NCBI GenBank assembly: GCA_049965775.1
Contig: JBMFVX010000150.1
Span: 1-6,603 of the forward strand
Reading direction: 5' to 3'
Length of the DNA: 6,603 nt
From: JABEVB01 sp049965775
GTDB lineage: Bacteria > Planctomycetota > Phycisphaerae > WQYP01
This document shows positions 4,181 through 6,603 of the stretch, piece after piece. A model generated the notes under the pieces. It saw only the letters and a list, made by a program, of their open reading frames with translations, ran no database searches and was not told the DNA's origin. The translations under genes and the position numbers were made by a program. Each line of letters begins with the position of its first letter. Position 1 is the first letter of the stretch.

Positions 4181-6538
4181 ATGAATGGTAAGAATTCAAT
4201 CAAGGAAGGCAAACGCCGGGTACGAAGACCGGCGATGCCTAACCGGATCGCGCTAGCGGGGCTGGGTGCGTTTGTCCTGGCAGTGCTCGTGAGCACCGCT
4301 GTTGCGGGCGCTAAAACGTGGACGCTTACAAATGGCACAAGCGGTGTGAGCTTTGCCCTTTCGGCGACGACGGGGCACTATCAGGTGCAATGGCGGAATG
4401 CGCATTGGACATTCGGCGGATCCATGGCTAAGCCCCCGATACAAGTCTATCAGGACAGCGTCAGCAGCCCGCTCGGCAAAGAAATCCGCCTCGCATGGCG
4501 CGAGCCAGGCAGCCGAACCCGGTACTCCGTTTCGCTTGTGCAGACGGCGCGGACGCTTGTGTTTGCGGCGGCCGATGAGTCGCCTGGCGAACAATTTCCC
4601 ATATTTAATGAGGCTCCCCACGGTTTACTGCATTTAAGTCTTAGCGGCAAAACTTTTACGCCGCCGCAATTCAAGCTCGTTGACACCGCGACGCCTTGGG
4701 TATTTTTTAACCGTCAGTATCGAACCTGCGTCTTTGCGCCCGCCACGGATATTCTTGTCTCGCGTTTGTATGGCGATGGACAGAGGCTTATTGCCGATGG
4801 TTTTAACCAAGGAACTCGTGGTGCGGCGCTGAAGAATGCTCACCAGACATTGTTTGTTTTCGGCAAGGGAATACGCCGGACGATTGGGGCCTGGGGCCAT
4901 ACTTTTTGTAAGCTGCGTCATCGCCGGGCGACATCGCAGGAGGCGTGTGGAGTCTTACGGGATTTTGGCTATTGGACAGATAATGGCGGAGCCTACTTCT
5001 ACAACTACGATAAGAAATATGGGTACGCCGGCACACTGGAGAAAATGGCATCGGAATACCGACAGGCACATGTCCCACTGGGCTACATCGAACTTGACAG
5101 TTGGTGGTATGAAAAATCCCATCACCTTTACGACGGGTCGAAAGTGACGCCGATGAATCCGTACCTTCCGCGCCATAATACTTGGAATCATTTTGGCGGG
5201 ACATGGCTTTATCAGGCGGCGCCGGAGCTTTTTCCGCACGGGCTTGACGCATTCCACAAAGATATCGGTCTGCCTCTTGTTGTCCACTCGCGATGGATTG
5301 CACGCGATAGTCCGTACCAAAGCAAGTATCATATGTCCGGGGTGGCGCCCTGCGACCGTGCCTATTGGGTTTCACGTGCGAAATATCTCGCAGCCAATGG
5401 GGTGCGTGCCATGGAGCAGGATTGGCTGGTGCGTATTTACCAATGGTCGCCGCAACTTCATGTTCATCTTTCGCTGGCCCGCGACTTTACCCACGGGATG
5501 AATAATGCGATGGCAGCGCGTCGTATTGCCATCATTTATTGTATGCAGACCGGGCGGTTTCTAATGGAAGCGGGCGCTCTGCCGGATGTTGTTGCCATGC
5601 GGGGAGCAAACGATCGGTTTCTCAAGCAGCGGTGGCGGGACTTCATATACAATTCCATGTTCATTCATGCGGTCGGCGCCTGGCCGTGGTCGGATGTTTT
5701 TATGAGCAAGGAGCGCGGCAACATGCTGCTGTCGGTACTCTCCGGTGGACCGGTGGGCGTAGGCGACACGCTCGCGCATACAGACTTAAAGACCATGGTT
5801 GCCCACAGCGTAGGTGCGGTGCACCTGGGTGATCCCATTGGACCAATAGACCGGCACAATATCAGCATGGCTGCGCGGGCTGACGGACGATTGGTGAAGC
5901 CGGCGGCACCACTGATGCCGACGGATCAGACGATTGTCAACGATGCTTTGGGCCGGAAGATTCCTCTGGTTGCAACCACGCATACCGGTAAGGATATTCA
6001 AAGCACATTGGTGTTTGTGTACCGCCGCAGCGGGTTCCATTCCAGCGTCATTCTTACTCCGAAGAGTCTTGGTCTTGATCCGCATGGAGTCTGGATGGCA
6101 CGGGAATATCTCACCGGTAAGACCGTCCTGTTTAACCGCGATCATCCGATACAAGTTATCTTAGGGCCGCATAAGTGGAGCTACTGGATTCTCTCGCCGC
6201 TGCTTTCATCCCAGATTGCATTTTTTGGTGATTTGAGGCAGATGGTACCGGCGGGCCACCAGAGAATTGCCCATCTGGCGTGCGTCGGGGGTGTGCATCA
6301 GGGTATAAGAATGCAGACGGTGTTTGCCATGGGCGAAAAAAAGATTCCGTTGACGTTTTACTGTTTTCATACCCCCGAGGTAACGGTACATGATCATAAG
6401 GTGCCGGTGACTGAATCCAAGCAGACCGCTCATGTCTATCACGTGATGATTCCGGTGAAATACGCAACGCGGCAGAAGTTGCAGCATCACATGGTTGTAC
6501 GTATGGCCGACACGCTCATTGTCAACTCTAGGCCTTAA
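4181..6538 (+). CDS. Secreted GH36-like (raffinose synthase/alpha-galactosidase-type) protein
   Basis: A 785-residue protein. A basic N-terminus and the helix IALAGLGAFVLAVLVSTAVA, ending A-G-A44|K, form a Sec signal peptide. Residues about 45-250 suit the N-terminal beta-sandwich of GH36. The barrel follows the order of raffinose synthase motifs: FGYWTDNG (262-269) for FGWCTWDAFY, GYIELDSWW (301-309) for the IDDGW strand, GVRAMEQDW (407-415) for DGVKVD with D414 as likely nucleophile, IIYCM (451-455) for ISCM, VVAMRGANDRF (470-480) for VVRASDDF with D478 as likely acid/base, and LSGGPVGVGD (520-529) for ISGGPVYVSD. A beta-rich C-terminal domain follows. The expected activity is on alpha-linked galactosides or similar sugars, but the changed motifs leave specificity open. 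The open frame begins at a TTG at 4016; that start is rejected because the frame crosses hairpins and a heptamer array. ATG 4235 is an alternative giving a shorter signal peptide. No strong ribosome binding site marks either ATG (TTGGA at 4166-4170 is weak). Confidence 0.75.
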   Translation: MNGKNSIKEGKRRVRRPAMPNRIALAGLGAFVLAVLVSTAVAGAKTWTLTNGTSGVSFALSATTGHYQVQWRNAHWTFGGSMAKPPIQVYQDSVSSPLGKEIRLAWREPGSRTRYSVSLVQTARTLVFAAADESPGEQFPIFNEAPHGLLHLSLSGKTFTPPQFKLVDTATPWVFFNRQYRTCVFAPATDILVSRLYGDGQRLIADGFNQGTRGAALKNAHQTLFVFGKGIRRTIGAWGHTFCKLRHRRATSQEACGVLRDFGYWTDNGGAYFYNYDKKYGYAGTLEKMASEYRQAHVPLGYIELDSWWYEKSHHLYDGSKVTPMNPYLPRHNTWNHFGGTWLYQAAPELFPHGLDAFHKDIGLPLVVHSRWIARDSPYQSKYHMSGVAPCDRAYWVSRAKYLAANGVRAMEQDWLVRIYQWSPQLHVHLSLARDFTHGMNNAMAARRIAIIYCMQTGRFLMEAGALPDVVAMRGANDRFLKQRWRDFIYNSMFIHAVGAWPWSDVFMSKERGNMLLSVLSGGPVGVGDTLAHTDLKTMVAHSVGAVHLGDPIGPIDRHNISMAARADGRLVKPAAPLMPTDQTIVNDALGRKIPLVATTHTGKDIQSTLVFVYRRSGFHSSVILTPKSLGLDPHGVWMAREYLTGKTVLFNRDHPIQVILGPHKWSYWILSPLLSSQIAFFGDLRQMVPAGHQRIAHLACVGGVHQGIRMQTVFAMGEKKIPLTFYCFHTPEVTVHDHKVPVTESKQTAHVYHVMIPVKYATRQKLQHHMVVRMADTLIVNSRP

Positions 6539-6573
6539 ACAAGCGAATCCCCCTGCCGAAACCTGATAATTCT

Positions 6574-6594
6574 TGCGTGATATTTTTTCACGCA
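6574..6594 (+). terminator. Hairpin downstream of the GH36-like gene
   Basis: TGCGTGA (6574-6580) pairs perfectly with TCACGCA (6588-6594) across a TATTTTT loop, 36 nt after the stop codon. Position suits a transcript end, but the T-run is in the loop rather than after the stem, so classical intrinsic termination is doubtful; an mRNA-stabilising or Rho-dependent end, or an operator for a gene beyond the window, is equally possible. Confidence 0.35.
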
Positions 6595-6603
6595 GTCTCC
6601 CCA

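Overview
The window looks like a chromosomal segment from a member of the PVC superphylum, most likely a planctomycete of the Phycisphaerae type, with Lentisphaerae as the alternative. Three things point there: a prepilin-type protein of the 'FTLVELLVVI ... H-Xn-DG' kind that is heavily expanded in those groups, secreted glycoside hydrolases of types common there, and an IS3-type OrfA resembling those in planctomycete genomes. This is recognition from memory; no search was run.

Layout, left to right. (1) 57-1034, minus strand: a prepilin-like pseudopilin with a strong Shine-Dalgarno that fixes its start. (2) 1035-1549: a gene-poor stretch with possible promoters for the pseudopilin gene, the left copy (A) of a dispersed repeat at 1301-1379, and a small terminator-like hairpin. 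(3) 1550-1963: mobile-element debris. The first 52 codons of an IS3-family orfA break off at about 1705. They run straight into about 260 bp that, on the minus strand, resembles the 5' part (domain I) of a bacterial group II intron. (4) 1992-2026: a good sigma70-type promoter overlapped by an inverted repeat. It drives (5) 2060-3895, a secreted WbsX/GH99-like TIM-barrel protein with a C-terminal beta-sandwich-like region. (6) 3896-4180: a structured intergenic region holding repeat copy B inside nested inverted repeats, a 7-bp-stem hairpin, a -10-like box, and a degenerate array of seven heptamers (consensus CAGTGTG). (7) 4181-6538: a secreted GH36-like (raffinose synthase/alpha-galactosidase-type) protein. 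(8) A hairpin 36 nt past its stop.

How the parts may work together: both hydrolases carry signal peptides and lie in the same orientation, so they plausibly act together on an extracellular or periplasmic glycan. The 285-bp structured gap suggests partly separate transcription. No transporter, regulator or sulfatase is in view, so the substrate cannot be named. The least explained material is non-coding: the dispersed A/B repeat with its nested palindromes, the heptamer array in the presumed leader of the GH36-like gene, and the transposon/intron mosaic next to the promoter of the first hydrolase.
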